Assembly: GCF_028372415.1 (NCBI RefSeq)
Contig: NC_092879.1
Coordinates: 70,166,412-70,230,411 of the forward strand
Origin: Notamacropus eugenii
Taxonomy: Eukaryota > Chordata > Mammalia > Diprotodontia > Macropodidae
DNA: 64,000 nt
Direction: 5' to 3'
Positions 1 to 10,640 of the stretch are shown in pieces. Below the pieces are notes generated by a model. That model searched no databases, was not told the DNA's origin, and was given only the letters and a program-made list of their open reading frames with translations. The position numbers and the translations under genes are program-made. Every line of letters begins with the position of its first letter. Position 1 is the stretch's first letter.

Positions 1-1067
1 ATTGAGGCAGGATTTGAACTCCAACCTTGTGATTTCTTATTGAGTGCTCTTTTCCCTGATCATATTGATTCTCTGGTTCAGAGTTATACCATCTAAGGAC
101 TGGTACAGCTAGGTGGTGCAGTGGATAGAACACAGTGCAGAAATCAGGAGGACCTGAGTTCAAATCTCACCTCAGACAGTTGACACTCACTAGCTGTGTG
201 ACCTTGGGCGAGTCACTTAACCCCAATTGCCTCATCCTGGGTCATCTCCAGTCATCCTGATGAATATCTGGTCACTGGATTCAGATGGCTCTGGAGGAGA
301 AGTGAGGCTGGCGACCTGCACAGCCCTCCTTCACTCAAAACAAAGTCAAGTGCAAGTCATGTCATCATTTCTCTGATGGCATGGTCTTCTTCGGCAACGA
401 AGGATGAACACACGCATCTTGGTAACTGTGAAAACCTCCTGGGCTCTTTTCAGTTTTTTGTATTCCTAAAGCATTTCTGTTAAGTAGCTTGTTCCTTTCT
501 ATCTGCAAGTGTCCCTGATGGTAAAAATAATAGATAGAGATCCTTCTTGTAATAACACAAAATTGTTACATTGTTATTGCTGGGGGTCCAGGTTGGAAAC
601 CCTTATATAGAGGAATACACACACTGAATTCCTAGTGTTTCAAAAGCCTGGGCCACCTGCCTTTTTCTGCATTGTGTACTAGTTTGTAAGCCTCCACTGT
701 GATCCTTCTCCGATTCTTCATTGTGGTGTTAGAAGCATTGCACAAGCTCTGCTGCAGCGATCAGACTGGCCATACTGGCACTGGAGCATGCTGCAGACCA
801 GGCTAGGGGCAGTGGCATGAAGGTTTTGGCTGTAGCAGCTCTTGAAGATTGTCTTCTAAGTGATAGGGGGGAGGGGGTGCTTTCGGAGCCACATCAGGAA
901 AGGGAGTAGCTGTAACACTGAAATCCCAAATCCTGGAAGCGTTAAAGGACTTGTCTGTTGTACCTCTGAAAAGAAGGCAGATGTTGCTTAAACTGAGGAA
1001 GGCAAGTGAGTATACAAACTTGCTTCCTTCAAATTAGAATCAAATACCTTTCCTTGTTTCATTTCAG
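1..1067 (+). other. MTM1: MTM1 intron 11 (partial)
   Basis: The left edge of the window lies inside an MTM1 intron. It starts with a short antisense SINE end (about 1-80), then a complete-looking SINE at about 105-415. From about 420 to 1067 I recognise nothing beyond ordinary intron sequence leading to a pyrimidine-rich acceptor. Confidence 0.7.
105..415 (+). mobile_element. tRNA-derived SINE, same family as the copy at 17,061
   Basis: The head reads AGCTAGGTGGTGCAGTGGAT, then come box-B-like GAGTTCAAATC and the GTGTGACCTTGGGC core. A long tail (CATCTCCAGTCATCCTGATG and onwards) recurs almost unchanged at 17,180-17,370, and its end recurs at 12,110-12,245. This is a retroposon and not a tRNA gene. 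Confidence 0.85.
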
Positions 1068-1160
1068 AGAATAGGTCATGGGGAGAAAAATTATGCTGAC
1101 ACTGACCGCTCTCCCATTTTTCTGCAATTCATGGACTGTGTATGGCAGATGTCTAAACAG
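1068..1160 (+). CDS. MTM1: MTM1 coding exon 12 (93 bp, 31 codons)
   Basis: The exon is bounded by a TTTCAG acceptor and a GTAAGG donor and is phase 0 at both ends. It reads [15 protein letters not shown] and ends CVWQMSKQ, the segment just after the catalytic loop exon. The paralogous MTMR1 exon at 55816-55908 has exactly the same length. Confidence 0.94.
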
Positions 1161-4100
1161 GTAAGGCATGTATCAAGTTGGAGAGTGTCTTTCATTTTAT
1201 AGTTCAATTTAAATGTACTATTACTCAAATACATAAAGAAACTAGAGAAGAGTATAAGAAAATGTGTCATAAAATGCACAATTATGTGGGATAGTCTATA
1301 AATGCTATGAGAGTTCAGAGAAGAGAAAAGGCAGTTTGAACTAGAAAAGCTGCAGCAAGTTTTTTGGCCTGGGGAGAGTAGGACTGCAGCTGTGTTGTTC
1401 AAGGACAGATGGGATCTCAGTGGGCCAAAAGGACAGAGCAGAGCATTCCAAACAGGGGAACTGAAGGGCCTTGATAAAAATGCTTTAGAAGGAACAATTG
1501 GACCAGAAAGTCTGCAGGGTAAATTAGAATGAGGATTGGTAGGACTCGATCAATCATCTACTTGGAAAATTAGAGAGTGGTTTTCATGGAATGTAGAAGG
1601 AAGGGTTGTAGGAAAAACATCTTGTCTCTAGGTATATCTGCCCCCCTGAGGTGGATGGAGGTAAATAACAGTGCATTCTTCAGGAGACCAGAGTTTGGCA
1701 TTCTGCCATTTTTTTTAAGGTTCAAGATAGAACTGGTCACATTTTAAAGGATGAAAAATCTATCCCAGAATGTTTTGAGCTCACAAGCTTTTCCCATCAT
1801 TTCTACTTTTACTGTTTCCCCAACATTGGTTCTCTTACAGGTAAACACAGGTGCTAGGGTGAATGGGTAGGGTTTTGTACTTTTTTGTCTAGCTAGAGAG
1901 GAAGTGGTGGGGGACAGCTTTTGGGGAGGGAAGCTATCTCCCCAGAGGAGATTCCAGGCATGATCGAAGTAAAAAGTGTTGGTAGGTACATGGCAAGAAT
2001 TGGAAGAGGTAATATTTGGAGTTTCCCTTCTGGCTAATTACAGTCCTACTACTGTCTTTATAGTCAGTCTAATGACTATTGAAGCAATTCTTTAGGACAC
2101 AGAATGGAAGAGGGAGAGAAAAAAACATTTCAGAAACATTTAGAATGCAAACTAGCTTCCTATGTGTGACATGAGGCATGTATACCTCCAGTGGACTGTG
2201 GGCATCTAAGGCCAGCCTTGCTCTGGATGGAAGGCTCTTTGGCACTCATGGCATTTGCATTCAGCTATAGTACTGTACTCAAACTCCAGGCAACAGCATT
2301 TATTAAGTGTTTACTCTGTGCCAGGCATACAGGCCTGGTCCCCTGTTCTTAAGGAGCTCACTGAAACAGCAAGCAATTTTTTTGCATCCTCCCTTCAATA
2401 GAAATGCTCATTTTATAATTTATCATTTTTAAAGTTACCTCAAAGACCAGTATCTTATTTTTTGTCTGTTCTGTGTGTGTGCCCGCGTGCATGTGTCCGT
2501 GTGTGTTCTGCCAGTTTCCTACAGCTTTTGAATTCAATGAACAATTCCTGATTACCATTTTGGATAATCTCTACAGTTGTCGCTTTGGTACTTTCTTATT
2601 CAACAGTGAATATGCTCGAGAAAAAGAGGTGGGTAGATTCCAATTCCATATGACAAACATTTATTAGTAAAAAATACTCATCTTTTTTTTAATACGAACT
2701 CTCTGGTTGTATGAAGTCTGCCATGACAGGGAATAATTTGAAGGAAGCTAAAGATTTTTTTGATTGCTTATTGTGTTTAGTGCCATTTGGTCATTCACAT
2801 TCAATCTAATACCCCCAAAGAAAGTCACTTTAAGGCCTGTCATGGTAGTAAAGTGCACATACTCTGTGGCAGGCATTGTGCTGAGCACTGGGGATCTGGG
2901 GACAAGCAGAAAGAAGCTTATGTTCCAGTGAGAGAAGATAACACATAATGAAAGCTGAAGGGGGGTGGAGGGGACAGGAAGTAATGAGTGGAAAGAGGGA
3001 GAGAAAGTACCTGGCATAGTCAGGAGTGGAGCCTGGAGAGGAAGAAATACATGACTGGCCTGAGCACTTTCTTTGAAGTAAAGTTTTGGGGAGGAGTCGC
3101 CCAGTCAGAGGAATGGAGCACAGGGGCATGATGTACTTCTAGTGTGAGGAACCAACTCCAGGGTGGCTTCTGGGGCATGGAAGAAACAGTCCAGAGTCAG
3201 GAGTGGAGCCTGAAGAGAGTAAAGCATATACAAAATAGACGAATCTTTAAAAACTGACATCTCAAATCAACATGTCCAAGACTGGACTCATTCTCTCCCC
3301 TCCAGTTTTCCCCTCCCCGCATCATGTTCCCAGTCACCCACAGGTCAACCTAGAGGTCATCCTTGGCTCCTCACACTCTCTCACCTCCCATATTCATTCC
3401 ATTGCCAAATTCTCTCATTTCTACCTTTCTAATATCCATCCCATATGGCCTCTTCCTTTCTCTGATACCACCACCACCCTGGTATAGGTACTCTGTACCT
3501 CACACCTGGATTGTCACAGTGGCCTTCCTGCCACAAGCAAACCTCTCCGCACTGTAGTCCATCTTCCACTCAACTGCCAGTGAGAGCTTCCAAAAGGGCA
3601 GATGTGACCATGGAACCCACCCCCCACTTAATAAACTCCAGTGGCTCCCTATCACATCTGGGCTCAAAAAGAAAAACCTTTATTTGGCCTTCAAAACCCT
3701 TCATAACCTGCCCTCCCCAGCTTTCCAGTCTTCCTACACTGCCCCTCCCCCCATGTATCACTCAGTGACACTGGCCTCACTGCTCCTCTCACAAGACACC
3801 TTCATCTCTTGCCTCCAGGCACTCTCTCACTGGCTTTTCCCTCCATTCCTGCTCCCCCCTCACCTCTGCCTCCTGGCTTCCTTCAAGTCTCAGCTACAAT
3901 CCCACCTTGTACAGGAAGCCTTTCCCCATTTCCCTTAATCCTAGTGCAGGGGTGGGGAACCTCAGGTGAGGTCTTTGATTGAGTCCAAGTTTTAGGGTCT
4001 TGTTCCGTCATGTATCAAGTGAGGGAGTTGCCCTGAATGACTAATAATAACAATAGCTTGTATTTGTAGAGTGCTTTAGGCTTTGCCAAGTATTTAATAT

Positions 4101-7100
4101 GTGCTAATTTAGTTGATCCTCATGACAACCCTTTGAAGTAGGTGCTGTTCTTATCCCCATTTTGTAGATGAAGAAACTGAGGTTTAAGAGATTAAGAAAC
4201 TTGCCCAGCATCTAATAATAATAATAACAACAACAATTAACTAACATTTATATAGTGCTTACTGTGTGCTATAGGCTTTACAAGTATTATCTCATTTGAT
4301 CCTCACAACAATGCTATTATTATTCCCATTTTACAGATGAGGAAATTGAGGCAGACAGGTTAAATGAATCACCCAGGGTCACACAGCTAATAAACATCAG
4401 AGGCAAGATTTGAACCCAGCTCTTCCTGACTTCAGATCCTGTTCAGATCTGTTCAGCCATGCTGCCTCTCTCAGTCCCTCCTGCCTCTAACTTTGTTCCC
4501 GTGATCTTTGCCAGTTGTTTCTAAGAGTAGTCTGGATGGATTGTCCCTCTAGAGCATAGGTTCCCAAAGTGGGCGATACTGCCCCCAGGGGGGCATGGGA
4601 ACGATCCAGGATGGGTGGTAGTAGCCTTAGATGCAATTAGAGGATGTTGAATAAAAATAAGGGGCAGTGGAAACATAAGGAAAGAAGAAAAGATAAGAAA
4701 ATTTTGAAAAACTCTTCATACAAATAAACACATAAAATGCAAGTTATAACCTATCAGTGGTCCAATCTGCCGACAGGTCGTAAAAAGCAAGTGTCGGCAG
4801 GTGAGAGTATTGCACATTTTTGGGAAGTCCAGCATGCATTGGCAGAAATATGTGTGTGTAATGACTTGTTTACAATACAGTACTATACAGTTACATGATG
4901 CAGTGTTCTGTCATCAGAATTTCAGTGCAGGAAAAAACCCACACACATTTATAATAAATTATTAAATTTAAGGTGCATCTTTTTTTTTAATTTACTTTTT
5001 TGAAATGATGCAAATTTCCAAAAAAAAAAAAGTTAAGGGGTTAAAAAAAGTAGATCTCCGGGAGGGCACTGAGTAATTTTTTTTTGAAAAGGAGACAGTA
5101 GGCTGAGTAAGTTTGTCAACCTCTGCTGTAGAGGCAAACACAGCCTAAAATGATGCTTACCTGTTTGGATGTGTGTCTCTCTTTTTACCCAGGCTTTCTG
5201 CTTTTCTTCTTTCTACAGAAAGTTATGATGAAAACTCTTTCTTTGTGGTCAATGATAAACAGCGATAAAGGAAAGTACACAAACCCTTTTTATACTAAGG
5301 AGCTGAACCGAGCTTTGTACCCAGTTGCTAGCATGCGCCATTTGGAACTCTGGGTGAATTATTACATTAGATGGAACACAAGGATGAGGCAACAAGTAAG
5401 TGAAACAAAATTATTACCAAGACAGTGATGTTTTAGATTTCAGTAATTCTTTTCCATCTTAGATCGTGCTGGTGGGAATGTTTTTGAATATCATGAGAAA
5501 AACTACCAAACCCAAAAGAGGTACTTGGAAATGAGGTTGTGTTTGTTGAAAAGTTTATTTAAACCAGTAGCTAAGATAATAAAAGCCAACATAGACACTA
5601 CAATATTTTATAAACTTCCTACCATCTACAGAAGTTTGGAAGTTTCTAAAGTGTGTTGGCCCAGGTACTTCCTTTAACATCATAAACTTGTCAGCTATCA
5701 CATAAACAATATTGCACTTTCCTATACATCTATCTGCCCTGCCGTAGAGGCCAACTCTCAGGATAAGAAAATGGATTATTCCCTTTTCCCCATTCAGGCC
5801 TTGCTATATCTTCTAGGGCACCAGCATGGGAATTGTTTCTTTTTCTTGAGGACCTTAACTCCAAAATAAAGATAACTAACTGGTTATTGAACAGCAAGTC
5901 TTCTTTGGCAACCAAAAATAAAAGCCATGTATGTGTTTTTTTGTTTTGTTTAGTAAAAAGCCCTGCATCTCATTTCAAGTCCATGGAGCCTTCCATTTAC
6001 TAAACAGCCTGGTATCCCTTCACTTAGCTCTTTGTTCCGAGCATTACAAGTATTCAGTATTCTTGTGCCTAAGTTTTTCCCTGAAGTTTTGGTGGGGAGA
6101 TTTCGGAACATGCTGTATCCAACAGACCAGCCTTTACAATCCAGCCTTTGGGAAGAAACATGCTTTTATTGAAATAGGAATTTTTGGGCACCAGCAGATT
6201 CCCTTTTCTGTGTTCTGTCTCCTATATTGTTTATGCCATTCAGGCAGCTGGTAAGATGCCAGTCAGGGTACTCTTTTCTCTCATTGGTACATTGCCAACT
6301 TCAAGCTGGCACTTGTGTTTTAAGGTCTCTGATGCTTGCATGAAAAAGGCTCCTGCTGCTTAGCGATGTGTATTCTTTTGGGAAGCGTGAGATTCCTGGG
6401 CCTGAGAACATTGACCGGCTGAATCTGGGATTTCAGAAGCACACAGAGAGAATTTACTTAGCAAGAGTTTCAGTGCTTCCGATAGCAAGTAAAGAAGTAA
6501 ACCCTTTTCCAGGGTTACGGAATTTTTTTTAACTGCAGTTACAGAAAATGTTTCCCTTAATAATAGCCCATAGCTACAACACGACGCTTCTCTTGTAAGA
6601 TGTGGCTTCTCTATGTTTATTTTGACCTTTTTGCCACTGGCAATTAGAAGTAATAGGTCAGTGCTTTCTGTAGAGATTGGAGGCTTCCTTTTCATTTTGG
6701 CAATAGGAGGTCTCTGGAAAATCAGAGGAATTAAAAGCAATTCATTTGTGACCAGATAAAGGGAGAAATAATAAATGAAGAATTGGGTTGAAAAACCCAT
6801 CTTGAAAAGAACAAGTAGAATCTATTTCCTTTATATTCACATAAGCTCAGAGTAATTGAAGACTTGGGGATGTAATTGAGCTTGGATGGATAGCAATGTT
6901 CTTCCTTGAGCAGATTTTCATTTGGAAGACAACAGAGGAATAAAAGAAGTCGATTGTCTGGATGATTTACCACAATGGGGTGCATGCTCATATCTACATC
7001 CAGGAGCTCTGCGCCTGGGCTTTTTTCATAGGACTTGTTGAGAGAAAAAGACCTTAAAATTGAATTGTAAGTTAATGCAGCACAATTCTGCACTGCACTT

Positions 7101-8246
7101 AGGGATTAGTCAGAAAGCCAAGTAGTCAGCTGCTGCGGTGACCTAGCTGGTAAATAGACATTGATGGAGCACCTGAAGGGTACATGGTGTGTGGGCATGA
7201 GATACGGTATTTGGATGGAGAAAAGAAGAGACTTGATCTAAACAGAACCTCCACTGTGGTGGTTCTCAAAGTGGTGGGGTCTGGGAACCACAGCAGCCCG
7301 GCCAATAGCTCTTCACAGTGCGTCAGCTTCTCCCCAGCACCCCAGAACAAATGAAAACAAAAAATCCTGGGGAAAATTCACAAGGAGACTAATGGTGCTT
7401 TTAGTGGAGCACCGGTGAAGTTTTTAAGTATCCTCACTAACTAGAAGCAGAATCAAGAGTTGCCATTTTGTCATATTAGGAGCATCAGCACTATAAAAGA
7501 CCAGCTCCTTGCCCCTTGCCTTTAGCTTTGCCTTTAGCTTGCCAGTCATTCTCACGGTGTCCTTTGAGGACAATTGCTTTGGTCACAGCTGTTTGTATTC
7601 TTGATTCAGGGTGGATTTGATTAGGACCTGATTAGGTCAAGGAAAAAAAACAACATTCCAGTAGATAGTAGCAAGCTGAACAGCATGGGATTGAGTCATG
7701 TTTAATTATTTTCAAAATGTCATTTCACTACAACAGTACTAGAAAAATTAAAAGGAAAACAAAGAGAAGTTTGCATTCTGAGACCTTAGATACTCTTAAT
7801 AGCATTGCTAGCTGCCTGGTGGACATATATTATTATAATACTAATGTAATATATTGATTATCTGCTGGCTGATCTGCCACCCAGTCATGTAATGGGTATC
7901 TTCAGATTTTGAAATGAATGGGGAAAAACGGAGATTGAGAAATGGAATTTTGCCCTTTGGTCATCTTTGCTGAAATGTATCAATTTCAAGGTTTCAAGAC
8001 AAATGCAGTTACTCGAATGGCATTTTGCAGTATGGTCAAAGTAAATCGGGCACCTTTTGTGTGTATGTGTCTCTCCAGCAGCCAAACCCAGTGGAGCAGC
8101 GTTACATGGAGCTTTTGGCTTTACGGGATGAATATGTGAAGAGGCTGGAAGAAATGAAAATGACCAACTCGGCCAAGCTCGCCAGCTCCTCAGCTTCCTC
8201 CTCGGCCACCTCCCAAATGATGCCCCATGTCCAGACTCCCTTTTAA
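1068..8246 (+). CDS. MTM1: MTM1 (myotubularin), 3' part: last four coding exons
   Basis: Myotubularin is a phosphoinositide 3-phosphatase that removes the D3 phosphate from PtdIns3P and PtdIns(3,5)P2 on endosomal membranes; loss in humans causes X-linked centronuclear myopathy. Four exons (1068-1160, 2515-2628, 5219-5395, 8079-8246) all join in phase 0 and give 183 residues ending in a stop at 8244-8246. If the protein has the human length of 603, these are about residues 421-603: the end of the phosphatase domain, the linker with [12 protein letters not shown], a short coiled coil ([17 protein letters not shown]) and a C-terminal PDZ-ligand-like tail. The ending MMPHVQTPF closely matches MTM1 (human MMPHVQTHF, from memory) and separates it from MTMR1. 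The active-site exon lies upstream of the window. Human MTM1 has 15 exons, so these would be 12-15. The reading frame is intact throughout. Confidence 0.95.
1161..2514 (+). other. MTM1: MTM1 intron 12
   Basis: This intron lies between exons 1068-1160 and 2515-2628. Near 2295-2365 there is an antisense L2 3'-end fragment (CATTTATTAAGTGTTTACT with GTGCCAGGCAT). The remainder holds nothing I can identify. Confidence 0.75.
2515..2628 (+). CDS. MTM1: MTM1 coding exon 13 (114 bp, 38 codons)
   Basis: The acceptor is CCAG after a TG/pyrimidine-rich stretch and the donor is GTGGGT. The exon encodes [20 protein letters not shown] followed by [18 protein letters not shown], part of the phosphatase fold. 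The MTMR1 equivalent (59344-59457) is also 114 bp and clearly homologous, but carries [18 protein letters not shown]. Confidence 0.95.
2850..3950. mobile_element. L2/CR1-clade LINE fragments, one antisense and one sense
   Basis: About 2850-3240 is an antisense L2 stretch (GCAGGCATTGTGCTGAGCAC and on). From about 3250 to 3945 the + strand carries degraded L2 ORF2 C-terminal sequence: [16 protein letters not shown], then after frame changes [20 protein letters not shown], which match the L2 reverse-transcriptase tail. Frameshifts break it, so it is a fossil and not a gene. Confidence 0.7.
4025..4480 (-). mobile_element. Two MIR-like SINE fragments in tandem, antisense
   Basis: Both pieces show the antisense MIR signature. 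The second has CCCATTTTACAGATGAGGAA followed by GGTCACACAGCTAAT, and the first has CCCCATTTTGTAGATGAAG. They are separated by an AAT/AAC-rich run at about 4211-4235. Confidence 0.7.
4555..5125. mobile_element. Non-autonomous hAT-type DNA transposon (571 bp) with 8-bp target duplication
   Basis: The element begins CATAGGTTCCCAAAGT and ends GTTTGTCAACCTCTG, so the ends form an imperfect terminal inverted repeat beginning with CA. Immediately outside are CTCTAGAG (4547-4554) and CTGTAGAG (5126-5133), an 8-bp target-site duplication with one mismatch, the length hAT transposases produce. There is no transposase frame inside. It lies in the MTM1 intron before exon 14. Confidence 0.7.
5219..5395 (+). 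CDS. MTM1: MTM1 coding exon 14 (177 bp, 59 codons)
   Basis: The acceptor is TTTCTACAG and the donor is GTAAGT. It encodes [15 protein letters not shown], then [20 protein letters not shown] and [12 protein letters not shown], the end of the phosphatase domain. It is phase 0 on both sides and has no internal stop. Confidence 0.95.
5396..8078 (+). other. MTM1: Last MTM1 intron, no recognisable repeats
   Basis: This is a 2.7-kb intron between exons 5219-5395 and 8079-8246. I see no clear LINE, SINE or coding signal in it. Open frames on either strand lack splice context and family resemblance. Confidence 0.65.
8079..8246 (+). CDS. MTM1: MTM1 last coding exon (55 codons plus TAA)
   Basis: The acceptor is CTCTCCAG. 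The exon begins [19 protein letters not shown] and ends [11 protein letters not shown] followed by TAA. The first half is a predicted coiled coil used in homo- and hetero-oligomerisation of myotubularins. A serine/alanine-rich linker follows (human has Pro/Ser here), then the conserved C-terminal tail. Confidence 0.95.
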   Translation, partial: QPNPVEQRYMELLALRDEYVKRLEEMKMTNSAKLASSSASSSATSQMMPHVQTPF

Positions 8247-9702
8247 AGGGAAAACCTGGCGCTAGTTTAGATCTCCTGTTCTAAAAGAGGAATTTTTGAA
8301 TGCTTCCGATTTGCACATTTTTCTTAGGGTTTTTGTTTTTCTTTTTTCTTTCTTTTTTTTTTTTCATCCACATAGAGCTTGAACTAGCGCAGTCCTAACC
8401 TCTTAAACATGTGCCTTTCATAGTCCACCATCAGAGGGAGATGCAGCATCCTCAAAGCCATTGGAATATTAGGAAGGGTTTTGAGAAAAAATGTAATGCA
8501 ATTAGTTTTTTAAAGTGTTTTATTAATATAACTATAGTTTACATCTTAAATGCTATGGATACAATCTACTTTATATATTTAAACAAAGTATTGGTGTTTT
8601 GAATTAGGGGTTTAAAAGTTAGGAATAGATTTTTTTCCCGAGTTTATTCTAACAGCTTACGTTACTTTACATTGTCTAAAATGCAACCAGATATTAAAAG
8701 ATGCTAGTGTTAATGCCAATATAAAAATCAAACTTGCTTAGTGTAGGTCTCCAGAAGTAAGATGTTTTGAATAATGGCCAAATTCTTTACCATTGCAAAT
8801 GATGCATTTAGGAAAAGTCATTGTAGGTGAGAGTTTTTCCTCATTTTGGAAATGAAACTGTGTCTCAGACGAATTAAAATTCACCCCACGGCAAACTTAC
8901 AAAAGGATGTAGAAAACAGTTGCACAGTCTGGGCAAGCAAGGATGTGCAGGGAGCAAACCCCGGCCAATGCAGTCATAGGTCCATTGCAGTAGACTTAAA
9001 AGAGGTTTGTTTTTGCAAGAAAACATCTTTCTGGTAGGCCTCAATTGAACATGATAAAACACTTGCCAGCTTTCCAAGCATTTTTGAAATATCTTCTCCT
9101 CGAGAAGTTGTCTAAAATAGGGACTGGTTTTCAATTTGGGCCCAAACCTCGTTATAGCCTCATTCTAAATGTCACTGCTGTGCTGCTCTTGTCATTATTT
9201 TCTGAAAGTCTGTGCCTGGCCAGAGCAGCCTGCATAGGTACCAAAGTTGGACTGAGCATCTCTCCTGTGGGTTTTTTGGGGTTTTTTGCTGCGTTATAAA
9301 TCAAAGGTGACTCTCCATGGGTACATTTCATCTGAGGGTGTGTGTCCTTGAGAGGATTGTGAGAAGTTTCAGTTTAAACAGTTTTTCCAATTAGGACATA
9401 AAACTGATTCTACAACCTCTTACTTGAAGCATTTGGCAATTTTGCTTTTTGTCGGGTATGCCTTTCCGTGCTATTAACTGTAGTTTAAGAAGCACAAACC
9501 TTTCTCTTTGCTATTTGAACTAATTCATATGGTGAATCAATTTGGGGAAGCATTTAGGCTATCCAGATACATTCAATGTTTTACAGTGATTTGTAAAGAA
9601 CTATTTATAGCTGATGTGATTATATTTTCAAGTAGTTATCTGAGCAAGGAGAAACTTATCTTTGTAAATTATTGTATAGGCCATAACCGCGTGAGTCTAC
9701 CA

Positions 9703-9708
9703 AATAAA
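9703..9708 (+). promoter_or_regulatory. MTM1: Proximal AATAAA poly(A) signal of MTM1
   Basis: There is a canonical AATAAA 1.46 kb after the stop codon. The downstream sequence has GTGCAGTGATGT, only a modest G/U element, so this site may be weaker than the distal one. Confidence 0.55.
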
Positions 9709-10609
9709 GCCATCTAGAGTGCAGTGATGTAATATACACATTATGTAAGTAGAGAAATGGCTCTCAACATGATCATGCTTTTTTTTAAAACACTGTAACA
9801 CTGTAAATAGTTCATGCATTGCATTTTAACCACACGTTTTAGTCCCATAAAAATTAAGCATAATAGCTTAATAGGACTTTGGGATGTGTTATAAAAACTT
9901 TTTCACTGCAATAATAATTGAACACCTGCTATGATCAATGTATTGTACTAAAAAAAATTGCACTATATTTTCAGGGAAATAACTATTTGTATTATGTTCT
10001 AAATTCCCAGGATTTCTACCTATAATTTCCTCTTTCTATGTTTTGTATGCTTTTCATTGTATTTCAGTAGCAGTGTTCTAAGGTTCTTCAAAAGCTCTCT
10101 AAGTATTAGTTAATGGGCATTTAAGTAAGTGCATTAATTCAGTGAGCAAGGAGACTCAAATATATGTTTTCTGCTTGGAGCGACTTATACATATATAACT
10201 TTATAATACAGATTTGAAAGCATAATTGCCTTTACTCTGGATTTTGTTTTTAAAGTTCTGTGACGGAGATACAGAGCGAAGCTTCATGGGGAAGAGAGCA
10301 GTTTATAGTAGGGGAAAAATGATAAAGCTGAACATGATTTTTTACTTAATATTTTGTGAGAATAACCTCAACTTGGGTGAATCTCATAAGGCAAGAGTTA
10401 TAACTAGTGGTCTTGCCATTTCATGACATTAAGCAGATCCCCTTAAGACGTCCAGAGGCCAGATGAGATTGCATCCTCTCTTTTGATGGAGTAAGTAATT
10501 CATTCCAAGACTGCCTGGAAAAACTTGTTCAGTTGGATCATGCATCAGAAAACAAAAATGTAATGGGATAAGTTTTCATTTGTCTTCAAAGTGAAATTGG
10601 CTATCATTA

Positions 10610-10615
10610 AATAAA
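10610..10615 (+). promoter_or_regulatory. MTM1: Distal AATAAA poly(A) signal of MTM1
   Basis: There is a canonical AATAAA 2.36 kb after the stop codon. About 20 nt later comes a strong G/U-rich stretch (GTGTCTTGTGTTCTTTT), typical of a downstream cleavage-factor element. This is the better-formed of the two signals. Confidence 0.6.
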
Positions 10616-10640
10616 AGGCTATGAAAATACTTTAAGTGTC

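Larger units (their letters stand above)
8247..10640 (+). other. MTM1: MTM1 3' UTR
   Basis: This is AT-rich sequence without an open frame or recognised repeat that directly follows the MTM1 stop codon. The absence of transposon fossils over about 2.4 kb, unlike the flanking introns and intergenic DNA, is what expressed 3' UTR sequence looks like. The end depends on which poly(A) signal is used: near 9,725 for the proximal or near 10,640 for the distal site. Confidence 0.7.
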
